From CAYQUV01 sp964421005 (lineage in GTDB: Bacteria; Patescibacteriota; Minisyncoccia; Minisyncoccales; CG1-02-41-26), in contig CAYQUV010000028.1 in the NCBI GenBank assembly GCA_964421005.1, forward strand, positions 1-9,375: a stretch of DNA of 9,375 nucleotides. Reading direction: 5' to 3'. The position numbers were made by a program, and so were the translations under genes. Under the pieces are notes generated by a model. That model was not told where the DNA came from, did not search any database, and saw only the letters and a program-made list of their open reading frames with translations. Of the stretch, positions 1 to 5,657 are shown in pieces (within the stretch, counting starts at the first letter, position 1; every line of letters begins with the position of its first letter).

Positions 1-1
1 T

Positions 2-676
2 TTTGGGACTAATGTTAATGCTAAGCGTAAACGAGTCTATTATGAAGGCTCGGATACGATTTATGAGGGCTATGCTCTCTGCTATAACTGGGATACCACC
101 AGCAACATTCTTGGTGTCGATAGGGCAGACGGCTCGAAAAGCTCTACTACTACTGCGGGTTCCAAGAACGAGGGCAAGTTCCTTCGTGTTGAGAAGCCTG
201 CTACTGCCAACTTCTTTGCCTTTGCTGGTGTTGTTGCTCCTGGTAGCTGGTGCGGCAAGGCTGGCCCAATGTGGCTTGAGATTTATGTTCCTAATGGTGC
301 AATAGTTCCGGTCTATACCGATAAGAGCATTACGGCTGGCGATAAGATGTATCTTGAGAATGCTCAATATACTATTATCAATACCGAGTCCGCAGGTGCT
401 TATATCGGCGAAGCCTGTGATACTATTGACCGAAGCTCGACGGCTGGTCTTGTCCAGGTGAAGCTCATTGACCCTTGCTTCAATCAGAGGGTTGATGATT
501 TGTTCCAGACGCATCTTAGCGATGCCTGGACGGCATTTAGCAATGCTATTCCGACCCAAACGTTTAATGATGCGGATGTGTCGGCTCTGGCATCTGATAT
601 GAATGCCCGTTGGGCAGACCTGCTTGCTGCTATTAGCGATTTTACTGTCGTTCTTAGTGATGCCGGTCTTGTGTAA
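2..676 (+). CDS. Phage capsid-associated/decoration-like structural protein, 5' end missing
   Basis: The reading frame is open from the first full codon to TAA at 674-676, giving 224 residues with no start codon assigned, so the N-terminus lies upstream. The protein is rich in Gly, Ala, Thr and Asp. It has an early YYEGSDTIYEGYALCYNWD segment, then FLRVEKPATANFFAFAGVVAPG, then a part that reads like a beta-barrel decoration protein (PVYTDKSITAGDKMYL, followed by AYIGEACDTIDRSS and VQVKLIDP). The residues after the PCFNQRVDDLF segment look helical. This layout resembles small phage head-decoration proteins (DUF2190-like) by pattern only. Its position just upstream of the head-tail adaptor region fits a head protein. 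A strong hairpin follows immediately, as often found after highly expressed capsid genes. The in-frame ATG at 269 is internal, since similarity-type sequence continues upstream of it. The exact virion role is inferred. Confidence 0.6.
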   Translation, partial: FGTNVNAKRKRVYYEGSDTIYEGYALCYNWDTTSNILGVDRADGSKSSTTTAGSKNEGKFLRVEKPATANFFAFAGVVAPGSWCGKAGPMWLEIYVPNGAIVPVYTDKSITAGDKMYLENAQYTIINTESAGAYIGEACDTIDRSSTAGLVQVKLIDPCFNQRVDDLFQTHLSDAWTAFSNAIPTQTFNDADVSALASDMNARWADLLAAISDFTVVLSDAGLV

Positions 677-686
677 TGTTAGTATT

Positions 687-714
687 GGGTAGGGGGTTGT
701 ATGGCCCCCTACCT
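687..714 (+). terminator. GC-rich hairpin after the capsid-type gene (possible terminator or attenuator)
   Basis: Positions 688-696 (GGTAGGGGG) pair perfectly with 705-713 (CCCCCTACC) around an 8-base loop, and a G-T pair at 687/714 extends the stem. The downstream bases are only TATTCTA, so there is no proper T-tract. The element lies 11 bases after the stop at 676 and about 25 bases before the next start. It could be a weak intrinsic terminator, a partial-readthrough attenuator, or a 3' RNA-stabilising stem for the upstream gene. Confidence 0.6.
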
Positions 715-739
715 ATTCTAAAAGAGACAGGAGCGAGTT

Positions 740-1411
740 ATGAAAGTTGCCCACTTTTGTACAATGGCCCCTCACAGATGCGGCCTTTACCATACCGTAA
801 AGGATTTGATTAAAGGCGAGCGTGCTATAGGGATAGACGCTCAAATGGTAAATGCCGGTATGGAGAAAGTTGATGGTAAGAATAAAATATCTTGTGGGCC
901 GTGTAAGGAAGACGGGTGGTTAAAAACTGTTGAATCGTCGTGGGCTAAAAGTGCAGATATATTAGTGCTCCATTCTGCAATGCCGGATGAATTTCTAAAG
1001 TTGGGAAAGCCGGTTATTACGGCCTGCCACGGGAGACCGGAAAGTTCGTTTTTGATGGAGCACCGGAAGATTATGGGTACGTGGTCATCTTATTACACAC
1101 GTGCTCACAACCCACACTATACGGCGTTTGTAACATTTTGGAATGAATATCTGCCGATACTTGATATGCTGCTACCGGTAGATAAAACGTTTTATGTTCC
1201 GCCGCCTGTAGATTTAGAGGAATTTAACCCAAGTGGTGATGTTTTTGATTGGGGCAATCAGTCGGGCAGCCCTAACATAATTGTAGCCGACATATGGCGA
1301 GAAGACGTAACGCCGTTTAATGTGATAATGGCGGCTGCACTGTTTCATCGTGTATATTGTAAGTCCGCCAAAATACATATAGTCGGACTTCCTAATACTA
1401 AAGACCAGCAC
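740..1411 (+). CDS. GT4-like glycosyltransferase (GT-B fold), C-terminus lost in assembly gap
   Basis: ATG 740 is preceded by AGGAG at 729-733 with 6 bases spacing. The 224 visible residues look like the N-terminal half and linker of a retaining GT-B glycosyltransferase. A beta-strand plus turn (MKVAHFCTMAPHRCGLYHTV) matches the GT4 start, where an HRxxG..Y-type segment lies near the acceptor site. A Rossmann-like strand follows (ADILVLHSA), then the linker VPPPVDLEEFNP, which corresponds to the usual PNGVDxxxF segment, then the start of the nucleotide-sugar domain (NIIVADIWREDV...IHIVGLP). The C-terminal half with the expected E-x7-E motif falls in the N stretch, so catalytic competence cannot be judged. 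The apparent continuation through the Ns to a stop at 1520-1522 is an artefact of arbitrary gap length. With the adjacent methyltransferase it probably forms a glycan-modification pair. Sugar and acceptor are unknown. Confidence 0.75.
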
Positions 1412-1511
1412 NNNNNNNNNNNNNNNNNNNNNNNNNNNNNNNNNNNNNNNNNNNNNNNNNNNNNNNNNNNNNNNNNNNNNNNNNNNNNNNNNNNNNNNNN
1501 NNNNNNNNNNN
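1412..1511. other. Assembly gap (100 N)
   Basis: The run is exactly 100 N, the conventional placeholder for a scaffold gap of unknown size. It removes the 3' end of the glycosyltransferase gene and the 5' end of the methyltransferase gene. Frame relations across it carry no information. A whole additional gene could be missing here, or the two flanking parts could be one fused protein. Confidence 0.98.
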
Positions 1512-1988
1512 AAGAAGTATGAGCTGGATTTGACGGAAAGGCTATCGCGTCTTAACCTTAAACCTGGAAGCACGGCTTTATGTTTAGGTGCAAGACGCGG
1601 AGCCGAAGTACGTGCTTTTATCAACAACGACTGTGTGGCTATAGGTATTGATTTGAACCCAGGGCCGGACAATAAATGGGTTGTAACTGGCGATTTCCAT
1701 AAAATCCAATACCCGTCAAAGTCGTTTGATGTGGTGTTTACAAATTGTATTGACCACGTGTTTGATATTGACAAGTTTGTAAATGAAATAAAAAGGGTAT
1801 TAAAGCCTGGCGGCAGGTTCTTTGTAGATATTGAACGGCCAAGCGAGATTGGTGTAGATAAGTACGCCAGCATTCATTGGGAAGACAAGGAAGTTTTGAT
1901 TAAGTATCTACAAAGACACTTTAGGCTCAATAAGAGAATGCCGGTTTCTTGTTATTGGTTTGAAGAAATGGTGATATTTGCAAAGTAA
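1512..1988 (+). CDS. Class I SAM-dependent methyltransferase, N-terminus lost in assembly gap
   Basis: The frame is open from the gap edge (KKYELDLTERL...) to TAA at 1986-1988, giving 158 visible residues. Class I motifs are clear. Motif I is ALCLGARRGAEV, a GAR-x-G version of the glycine-rich SAM loop. The acidic end of strand 2 is GIDLNPG. The motif III/IV region is GDFHKIQYPSKSFDVVFTN. The post-motif strand is RVLKPGGRFFVDIE. This is Methyltransf_11-like. The GAR variant with GIDLNPG and the TN-x-x-DHVFD segment are, from memory, typical of methyltransferases found in glycan biosynthesis loci and in some environmental phages. The TTG at 1530 should not be taken as the start, because coding sequence runs further upstream into the gap. 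The substrate is unknown; a sugar or nucleotide-sugar product is plausible given the neighbouring glycosyltransferase. Confidence 0.82.
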   Translation, partial: KKYELDLTERLSRLNLKPGSTALCLGARRGAEVRAFINNDCVAIGIDLNPGPDNKWVVTGDFHKIQYPSKSFDVVFTNCIDHVFDIDKFVNEIKRVLKPGGRFFVDIERPSEIGVDKYASIHWEDKEVLIKYLQRHFRLNKRMPVSCYWFEEMVIFAK

Positions 1989-1991
1989 TCT

Positions 1992-1998
1992 AAAGGAG
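1992..1998 (+). promoter_or_regulatory. Ribosome binding site that fixes the start at 2005
   Basis: AAAGGAG lies 6 bases before ATG 2005. An in-frame TTG at 1978 would give a longer product overlapping the methyltransferase, but it has no comparable upstream site, so ATG 2005 is preferred. Confidence 0.75.
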
Positions 1999-2004
1999 AC
2001 GGAA

Positions 2005-2169
2005 ATGACTCTAAAAGAGGCAATAAACACTATAACTCAAGTATGTGCGAGTTATCGCGGGACATTACAAGACCATAATCTTATTCAAAGTGCATTGAAT
2101 TTGATTAAGGCTACTATCGAGAAGGATAAAGAACAACAGAAGAGCGAGACAGATAGAATTGAAAAATAA
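2005..2169 (+). CDS. Small hypothetical helical protein (54 aa)
   Basis: This 54-residue protein starts 16 bases after the methyltransferase stop, with a good Shine-Dalgarno site. It starts MTLKEAINTITQVCASYRG and ends in a charged Lys/Glu/Gln helix (KATIEKDKEQQKSETDRIEK). It has no signal peptide, membrane segment or metal site; one Cys is present. The helical pattern suggests a short coiled coil, perhaps a small virion or scaffold accessory protein. I do not recognise the family and no function is assigned. Its last codons form the left arm of a terminator-like hairpin (2146-2182), so the gene appears to close the transcription block that begins with the glycosyltransferase. Confidence 0.65.
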   Translation: MTLKEAINTITQVCASYRGTLQDHNLIQSALNLIKATIEKDKEQQKSETDRIEK

Positions 2170-2182
2170 TTCTGTCTCTTTT
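2146..2182 (+). terminator. Candidate intrinsic terminator overlapping the 3' end of the small ORF
   Basis: GAGACAG (2146-2152) pairs with CTGTCTC (2172-2178). Inside it AATT (2157-2160) can pair with AATT (2168-2171), leaving a small bulge and an A-rich loop. The stem is followed directly by TTTT (2179-2182). The left arm is coding sequence of the preceding gene. The stem is modest, so efficiency is uncertain. Confidence 0.55.
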
Positions 2183-2187
2183 AGATA

Positions 2188-2223
2188 GCCGACCGGCTAT
2201 CGAAGGACAGGTGGCCGGTCGGT
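2188..2223 (+). terminator. Second strong hairpin in the 2170-2262 spacer (terminator or attenuator)
   Basis: Positions 2188-2201 pair with 2210-2223 around an 8-base loop (GAAGGACA). The stem is about 14 bp with only three G-T pairs and a GC-rich core of CCGACCGGC. A competing short hairpin, GATAGCC (2184-2190) with GGCTATC (2195-2201) around GACC, uses the same left arm, so the two folds exclude each other. Only ATTTAAG follows, so U-tract support is weak. Together with the upstream hairpin it separates the modification cassette from the adaptor gene. Confidence 0.55.
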
Positions 2224-2248
2224 ATTTAAGAAACACAAACATATTATT

Positions 2249-2254
2249 GAGGAG
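2249..2254 (+). promoter_or_regulatory. Ribosome binding site for the GTG-started adaptor gene
   Basis: GAGGAG lies 8 bases before GTG 2263. No in-frame ATG with a comparable site is near, so this supports the GTG start. Confidence 0.7.
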
Positions 2255-2262
2255 TACTTAAG

Positions 2263-3021
2263 GTGAGTAATCTCCAGTTGACTTTCCAAGACGTTTATAC
2301 TAAGGTAAGTGAATTTTTAGGTACGGGTTCCAGCCCAAGCGGTACGAATCTGACGAATGCTAAGAACGTTGTACATCGGGGCTACAGAAAATTCTTGTTT
2401 CCTATAGATATGCGGACTGGAAAACAGCATACGTGGTCGTTTTTGATAAAACAGGCCGTATTGAATACTAAAGACGGGGAATGGGTTTATGATTTACCGA
2501 CCGACTTCAAGCGACTGGCTGGGCCGTTCCGACACGAAAAAGATAGCGGCTATCCTGAGATGGTACACACTACTATAGAGCGTATATGGCAGATGCGGGC
2601 AGGCGTTGAATCGACGAATTACCCGCATTTTTACGCCATTAAGTCGGCCCCGTATGTAAAAGAAATTGGCACTGCTTATCAAGTGGTGTTTTTTGAAACG
2701 CCTAATAATAATTACAGGTTGAATTATTCCTATGTATTTAGGCCGCCAAAACTGGAGAACGATGATGATGTTTTTGTTGGTGGCGATGAAGCATCTGAAG
2801 CAATCCTTGAGTGCTGCTTGGCCGTTGCCGAAGTTGAATATGATGATACTATAGGTATCCATAATCAGATGGCCGACCGTTTAGTGCAGCAACTTATTCA
2901 AGATGATACGCCTTTGGTAGCCGATTCAGTAGGGAAAAATTATGACCCTGCTGTCCGATATATCAGTTATCAGCGGCCTTTGCCGACTATTGAGACAGAT
3001 GAAATTTATCCAAATTCATAA
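2263..3021 (+). CDS. Putative phage head-tail adaptor (connector / tail tubular A-like) protein
   Basis: This 252-residue protein starts at GTG. It begins with a helical segment (TFQDVYTKVSEFLG, then NAKNVVHRGYRKFLFP). It continues with a W-rich part (KQHTWSFLIKQ, then GEWVYDLPTDFKRLAGP), an aromatic beta region (YQVVFFETPNNNYRLNYSYVFRPPKL), an acidic turn (ENDDDVFVGGDE) and a C-terminal helix (EAILECCLAVAEVEYDD). It ends with a tail containing RYISYQRPLPTIE. This order resembles the gp4/gp11-type adaptors that sit under the portal of short-tailed phages: helix bundle, DLP-x-DF strand, 'PP-x-L-x-x-DDD' and then helices. The resemblance is by pattern, not by a search. Its place between the head-type gene and the nozzle locus fits a ring linking portal and tail. 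An alternative is a tail-completion or generic structural protein. Confidence 0.6.
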   Translation: MSNLQLTFQDVYTKVSEFLGTGSSPSGTNLTNAKNVVHRGYRKFLFPIDMRTGKQHTWSFLIKQAVLNTKDGEWVYDLPTDFKRLAGPFRHEKDSGYPEMVHTTIERIWQMRAGVESTNYPHFYAIKSAPYVKEIGTAYQVVFFETPNNNYRLNYSYVFRPPKLENDDDVFVGGDEASEAILECCLAVAEVEYDDTIGIHNQMADRLVQQLIQDDTPLVADSVGKNYDPAVRYISYQRPLPTIETDEIYPNS

Positions 3022-3049
3022 TTAAAGTTATTAAAGAAAGGAGAGTAAG

Positions 3050-3511
3050 ATGTCTGTAAATAATGTGGCTTTGGAAATGGAACGCGGTCCTGGCGGAATG
3101 GGTATCAGGAAGGTTTCGCAGACTGTTGAGTATAGCGATTTTACAGATGGTGGAAGTACGTCCGGTACGTTGAATCTGCGTAAAAAGATTCCTGCTGGGT
3201 CGTTTGTAATCGGTAGCAAAGTTAAGGTTATTGAGGGATTTACTGGCGATACGTCGTGTGAGCTTGATATTGGTACGGCCAGCGATGTAGATGCTTTTTC
3301 ACTGACTACGCATAACATCTATACGGCTGCCGATAATCTACTTGAGGCTGCCGATTATGCCGCTTCTGGTAGTGCTGGTTTTAATCTGGTAACTTCGGAT
3401 ACCACTGTCAAGTTGACCGCGACCAGTAATTCAGATTGGAGCAACGTTAGTGCCGGTAAGATGGTTGTGGACGTATTTTATCTTAGTACGAACCCCGAAC
3501 TGGCGGATTAG
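3050..3511 (+). CDS. Small beta-rich phage structural protein (153 aa)
   Basis: ATG 3050 has AAAGGAG at 3037-3043 with 6 bases spacing. After a Gly/Met-rich arm (ERGPGGMGIRKVSQ) the sequence alternates as in a beta-sandwich: TVEYSDFTDGGSTSGTLNL, KKIPAGSFVIGSKVKVIEGF, CELDIGTASDVDAFS, then AGKMVVDVFYLS near the C-terminus. The pattern 'YxDF...IPAG..VIG..VKV..GFTGDTS' is recurrent in small uncharacterised proteins of marine and soil phages, usually coded beside tail or head-completion genes. There is no signal peptide, membrane segment or catalytic motif. It may be a minor tail, spike-attachment or decoration protein. A specific role cannot be assigned. Confidence 0.65.
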   Translation: MSVNNVALEMERGPGGMGIRKVSQTVEYSDFTDGGSTSGTLNLRKKIPAGSFVIGSKVKVIEGFTGDTSCELDIGTASDVDAFSLTTHNIYTAADNLLEAADYAASGSAGFNLVTSDTTVKLTATSNSDWSNVSAGKMVVDVFYLSTNPELAD

Positions 3512-3555
3512 AGTTTATTAAATGAAAACTAAGATTTGTTCTATAGGAGAGAATA

Positions 3556-3876
3556 ATGACTAAGTACGCTAATGCACGTATAGGAAGACTGGCTCAGTCC
3601 GGCGGTGCTGTTCGCGTTACTATTGCGTCGAATGTTGGGCAGGGGAACGGCGGTACGTCTCTTCCCTGCAAGGGCTGCTTTGTGTCCCCTGCTTCTGCCA
3701 ATAGCAGTGTTGTGCGGATGAATATTGGAGCGGCTGCAAGTGCTTCTGCTGGTATTGAGCTTAGTGATGCCAATACTGGTGGCGGCCCGCTTTTTGTGCC
3801 AGTCGATGATGTGTCGTTATTGTATTTTTACGGAACGAATAATGATGTGGTTGACATTGTTTACTTGAAAGGATAA
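3556..3876 (+). CDS. Small beta-rich hypothetical phage protein (106 aa)
   Basis: ATG 3556 follows AGGAGA at 3545-3550 with 5 bases spacing. The sequence is rich in Gly, Ala, Ser and Val: a strand pair (GGAVRVTIASNVGQGNGG), a CKGCF segment with two close cysteines, VVRMNIGAAASASAG, LFVPVDDVSLLYFYG and a final VVDIVYL strand. This looks like one small beta-sandwich or barrel, of the type seen in phage accessory virion proteins. The CxxC pair is isolated, so metal binding is not supported. It is followed two bases after its stop by the next gene. I do not recognise the family. Confidence 0.6.
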   Translation: MTKYANARIGRLAQSGGAVRVTIASNVGQGNGGTSLPCKGCFVSPASANSSVVRMNIGAAASASAGIELSDANTGGGPLFVPVDDVSLLYFYGTNNDVVDIVYLKG

Positions 3877-3878
3877 TT

Positions 3879-4094
3879 ATGCCACTCTTTAGACGTAAGA
3901 GGCAGCGAGAAACTGCCAGAAAAAAGCGGTATCTTACATACTTTAAGGCTCAAAGAGCCGCAGGTCGTGTTCCGCTTACTTATGTTCAATGGATAAAGCA
4001 AGGCGAGCCTACTACAAGAACCCGCAAAGTATCTGGCAGACTTAGGGCTGCCGGTTTATCTGAAGCAGATATAAGGCGATTAAGAGGTAGATAA
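3879..4094 (+). CDS. Small, very basic hypothetical protein (71 aa)
   Basis: ATG 3879 has AAAGGA (3868-3873) overlapping the end of the previous gene, which suggests translational coupling. Arg and Lys are dense at both ends (MPLFRRKRQRETARKKRYL and SGRLRAAGLSEADIRRLRGR), and the middle VPLTYVQWIKQGEP is a short helix-like segment. Such basic proteins in virion operons may bind DNA or pack against it, or serve as small tail-assembly parts. The C-terminal GLSEADIRRL is a helical cap pattern with no recognisable enzyme motif. No function is assigned. Its 3' end contains the AAGAGG (4082-4087) ribosome binding site for the nozzle N-terminal gene, whose ATG follows one base after the stop. Confidence 0.6.
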   Translation: MPLFRRKRQRETARKKRYLTYFKAQRAAGRVPLTYVQWIKQGEPTTRTRKVSGRLRAAGLSEADIRRLRGR

Positions 4095-4095
4095 G

Positions 4096-4320
4096 ATGGA
4101 ATTTCCACTTCCAATAAAAGGCGTGGCTTATGGTTTGCCTGTTGATAAGGCTTCTCCTGCAACGTCTGGTTATATGAATAACTGTCGTCCTGTTGATACG
4201 TTGGAAAAAAGACTACGTATAGGCCAAAGACCTGGACTTGATAAGTGGGGCAATAGCGACCAGATTGGTTCAGCAGAGCAGCCTGTAGTTGCAATGTGTA
4301 TAGTTAGTTCGGTGATATAA
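4096..4320 (+). CDS. N-terminal arm of split tail nozzle/hub protein (74 aa)
   Basis: ATG 4096 follows one base after the previous stop and uses AAGAGG at 4082-4087. The product has the hallmarks of the beginning of a phage tail nozzle or stabilisation protein: a short arm (MEFPLPIKG), then YMNNCRPVDTLEKRLRIGQR, PGLDKWGN and QIGSAEQPVVAMCIVSSVI. The segment N-x-RP-x-DTLE-x-R-x-R-x-GQRPGL normally continues into a propeller of several hundred residues. Here the frame stops with TAA at 4318-4320, and the next ATG (4322) lies in the +1 frame. The matching propeller is encoded at 5658-7775. I infer that this gene is either the 5' fragment of a disrupted gene or one part of a two-polypeptide nozzle. 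The stop-start layout is repeated at 5655-5660, which favours an old split over a sequencing error. Confidence 0.6.
   Translation: MEFPLPIKGVAYGLPVDKASPATSGYMNNCRPVDTLEKRLRIGQRPGLDKWGNSDQIGSAEQPVVAMCIVSSVI
4260..4320 (+). repeat. 5' border repeat, copy 1 (codes QIG..EQ..V..CIVS.VI-stop)
   Basis: These 61 bases align without gaps to 5597-5657, with 10 mismatches by hand count, and end in the same GATATAA. At protein level 12 of 19 residues are identical (QIGSAEQPVVAMCIVSSVI against QIGVEEQSIVTTCIVSLVI). Both copies sit directly before an ATG that opens a beta-sandwich module. Confidence 0.85.
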
Positions 4321-4321
4321 A

Positions 4322-5227
4322 ATGGCTGACATATACGAATATTACATAACTGGCGATACTACTTCTGGCGGCATCCCAGTTTGGGATGTTGGCGACGCTC
4401 TATGTCAAACATTTACTCCAAATGAGACACATACTATTACGATGGTACGGTTAAAGTTGTACCGAAATTCTACACCAGGCAACATAAAGGTAGATATTTA
4501 TGCTGTTAATGAATCTCATCATCCGACAGGAGCATCTTTAGCATCGGGCGATATTAACGGCGATATTCTTACAACTAATCCGGCTGGTAGTTATAAACAA
4601 ATAACACTCGATAAGACTGCTGTGCTCCAAGCAAATACTGAATATGCTTTGGTTTTAACTGCCCCCAATGGCGTTCCTGGCGAAAAAACAGTTCTTTGGA
4701 GAATAGATATAGCAAACTCTGCTTATACCGGAGGTTGGGCAATAAAATATCTTGGTACTTCAGAAAACCCAACACCACAAAGTTGGCAAATTTATGCTGA
4801 AGGCAATGTATCAGATTTTATGTTCCAAGAATGGGGCGAACCTGCTTTTCCGTTTAAGCCCACAAACCCAAGTCCGGCACATCAAGCAACTGAAGTTGAT
4901 TTTTCGGGCCTTACTTTAAGTTGGGAAGATGGTGGCGGTGCTGATACATACAATGTTTACATAGGCACATCAGGAAATTTATCTCTTGTATCTTCGGCAC
5001 AGGAGGGCACATCTTATACTACCAGTTTGAGTGAGTTAGAAACGATTTTTGGTACTTCTCCTATAAACCAAAAAATATACTGGCGTATTGATGCTAAAAA
5101 TGAAGTTGGAACAACGCAAGGAGATGAGTGGTGGTTTGATGCAAGACCAACCAAACCCACCAACCCTACTCCTGAAAACGGATATGATAAAATGACACTT
5201 GATTGGACAACGTTTTCGTGGACATAA
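4322..5227 (+). CDS. Adhesin-like module: beta-sandwich plus Fn3 domains, truncated by an in-frame stop
   Basis: ATG 4322 follows the upstream TAA after one base and has no clear Shine-Dalgarno site, so translation would depend on reinitiation. Residues about 28-172 form a carbohydrate-binding-like or choice-of-anchor-type beta-sandwich (QTFTPNETHTITMVRLKLYR, then PTGASLASGDINGD, ANTEYALVLTAP and DFMFQEW). Residues about 180-275 form an Fn3-like domain beginning TNPSPAHQATEV and ending YWRIDAKNEVGTTQGDEW. A second Fn3 begins at 279 (TNPTPENGYDK...TFSW) but is cut at TAA 5225-5227. The same frame continues behind the stop with the missing half. The domain types suggest binding to host surface glycans or proteins at the tail tip. 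Either the truncated product is made, or the stop is suppressed, or this is a decaying first copy of a duplicated module. Confidence 0.6.
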   Translation: MADIYEYYITGDTTSGGIPVWDVGDALCQTFTPNETHTITMVRLKLYRNSTPGNIKVDIYAVNESHHPTGASLASGDINGDILTTNPAGSYKQITLDKTAVLQANTEYALVLTAPNGVPGEKTVLWRIDIANSAYTGGWAIKYLGTSENPTPQSWQIYAEGNVSDFMFQEWGEPAFPFKPTNPSPAHQATEVDFSGLTLSWEDGGGADTYNVYIGTSGNLSLVSSAQEGTSYTTSLSELETIFGTSPINQKIYWRIDAKNEVGTTQGDEWWFDARPTKPTNPTPENGYDKMTLDWTTFSWT

Positions 5228-5593
5228 ACAATGATAACGTATAATATCTATTTTGGTACAGAACCAGACAATTTAATATTGGTTGCTGAGGAGGTCGAAT
5301 CGGCTTCATTGTCTGCTGCTTATCTTATAGCCACATATGGCAGCGGTGCTTACAGTACTACATATTATTGGCGGGTAGATGCAGTAAATGAGTTTGGAGT
5401 TACTCAAGGAGATACCTGGAATTTTACTACTATAACATTTAACCCGCCATTGCCACCTGGACTTTCATTAGATAGTGGTGGCGGCAATGAGGGGACAGGA
5501 ATTACTGGCACTCCTACAGGCGAAAATAATATAATAACTATTAAACGATTAGTAGTCGCTGCTGCCAACACAATATGGTATGAGAACATTTGA
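5228..5593 (+). pseudogene. Same-frame continuation of the Fn3 module after the TAA, with relic of the 3' border
   Basis: The frame is the same as that of 4322-5227 and continues directly behind its stop. The first possible start, ATG 5231, has no ribosome binding site. The residues complete the broken Fn3: TYNIYFGTEPDNLILV matches TYNVYIGTSGNLSLV of the first Fn3, and YYWRVDAVNEFGVTQGDTW matches its last strand. A Pro/Gly linker follows (PPLPPGLSLDSGGGNEG). Then comes IKRLVVAAANTIWYENI, a copy of the segment that in the 5658 gene leads into the propeller. It ends at TGA 5591-5593 just before the second border repeat. It is best read as the tail of a decayed or suppressed first module; independent translation is unlikely. 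Confidence 0.65.
5534..5590 (+). repeat. 3' border repeat, copy 1 (codes IT-IKRLV..A.NTIWYE.I)
   Basis: The translated segment ITIKRLVVAAANTIWYENI matches ITSIKRLVAVANNTIWYEGI at 6174-6233, with 15 of 19 aligned residues identical and one codon missing. The DNA keeps the stretch CAATATGGTATGAG unchanged. Copy 1 ends in a stop three bases later, whereas copy 2 runs on into the propeller. Confidence 0.85.
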
Positions 5594-5596
5594 TAG

Positions 5597-5657
5597 CCAG
5601 ATTGGTGTAGAAGAACAATCTATAGTTACAACGTGTATAGTTAGTTTGGTGATATAA
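5597..5657 (+). repeat. 5' border repeat, copy 2, forming the junction between the two modules
   Basis: This is the second copy of the 61-base element at 4260-4320. In the frame of the downstream gene it reads QIGVEEQSIVTTCIVSLVI followed by TAA 5655-5657 and then ATG 5658 with no gap. It starts six bases after the end of the first 3' border, so the two modules abut. It has no start codon of its own and lacks the preceding nozzle arm, so it is a non-coding relic of the 4096-4320 gene end. Confidence 0.85.

Noticed and set aside
3..305. A 100-codon plus-strand frame at the window start, rich in Leu and Arg
   Set aside because: It overlaps the coherent structural-protein frame that starts at position 2 and is open to 676; its composition is that of a shadow frame.
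740..1522. A single glycosyltransferase frame running through the N stretch to a stop at 1520-1522
   Set aside because: The gap length is a placeholder, so frame across it is meaningless. The sequence right after the gap codes for the methyltransferase in another frame.
3522..3563. A 13-codon frame (MKTKICSIGENND) in the spacer before the 3556 gene, as a leader peptide
   Set aside because: It has no ribosome binding site of its own and its end covers the next gene's Shine-Dalgarno site and start; there is no supporting attenuator structure.
4372..4388. Perfect 7-bp inverted repeat CATCCCA / TGGGATG with a 3-base loop
   Set aside because: It lies inside the coding sequence about 50 bases after the start, has no T-tract, and is absent from the second module; a chance or minor structure is most likely.
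4096..5593. Alternative genetic code (stop codon reassignment) as the reason for the internal stops
   Set aside because: The internal stop is TAA, and TAA ends most other genes here at sensible places with new starts right after. TAG and TGA also act as terminators, so one reassigned codon would not fit.
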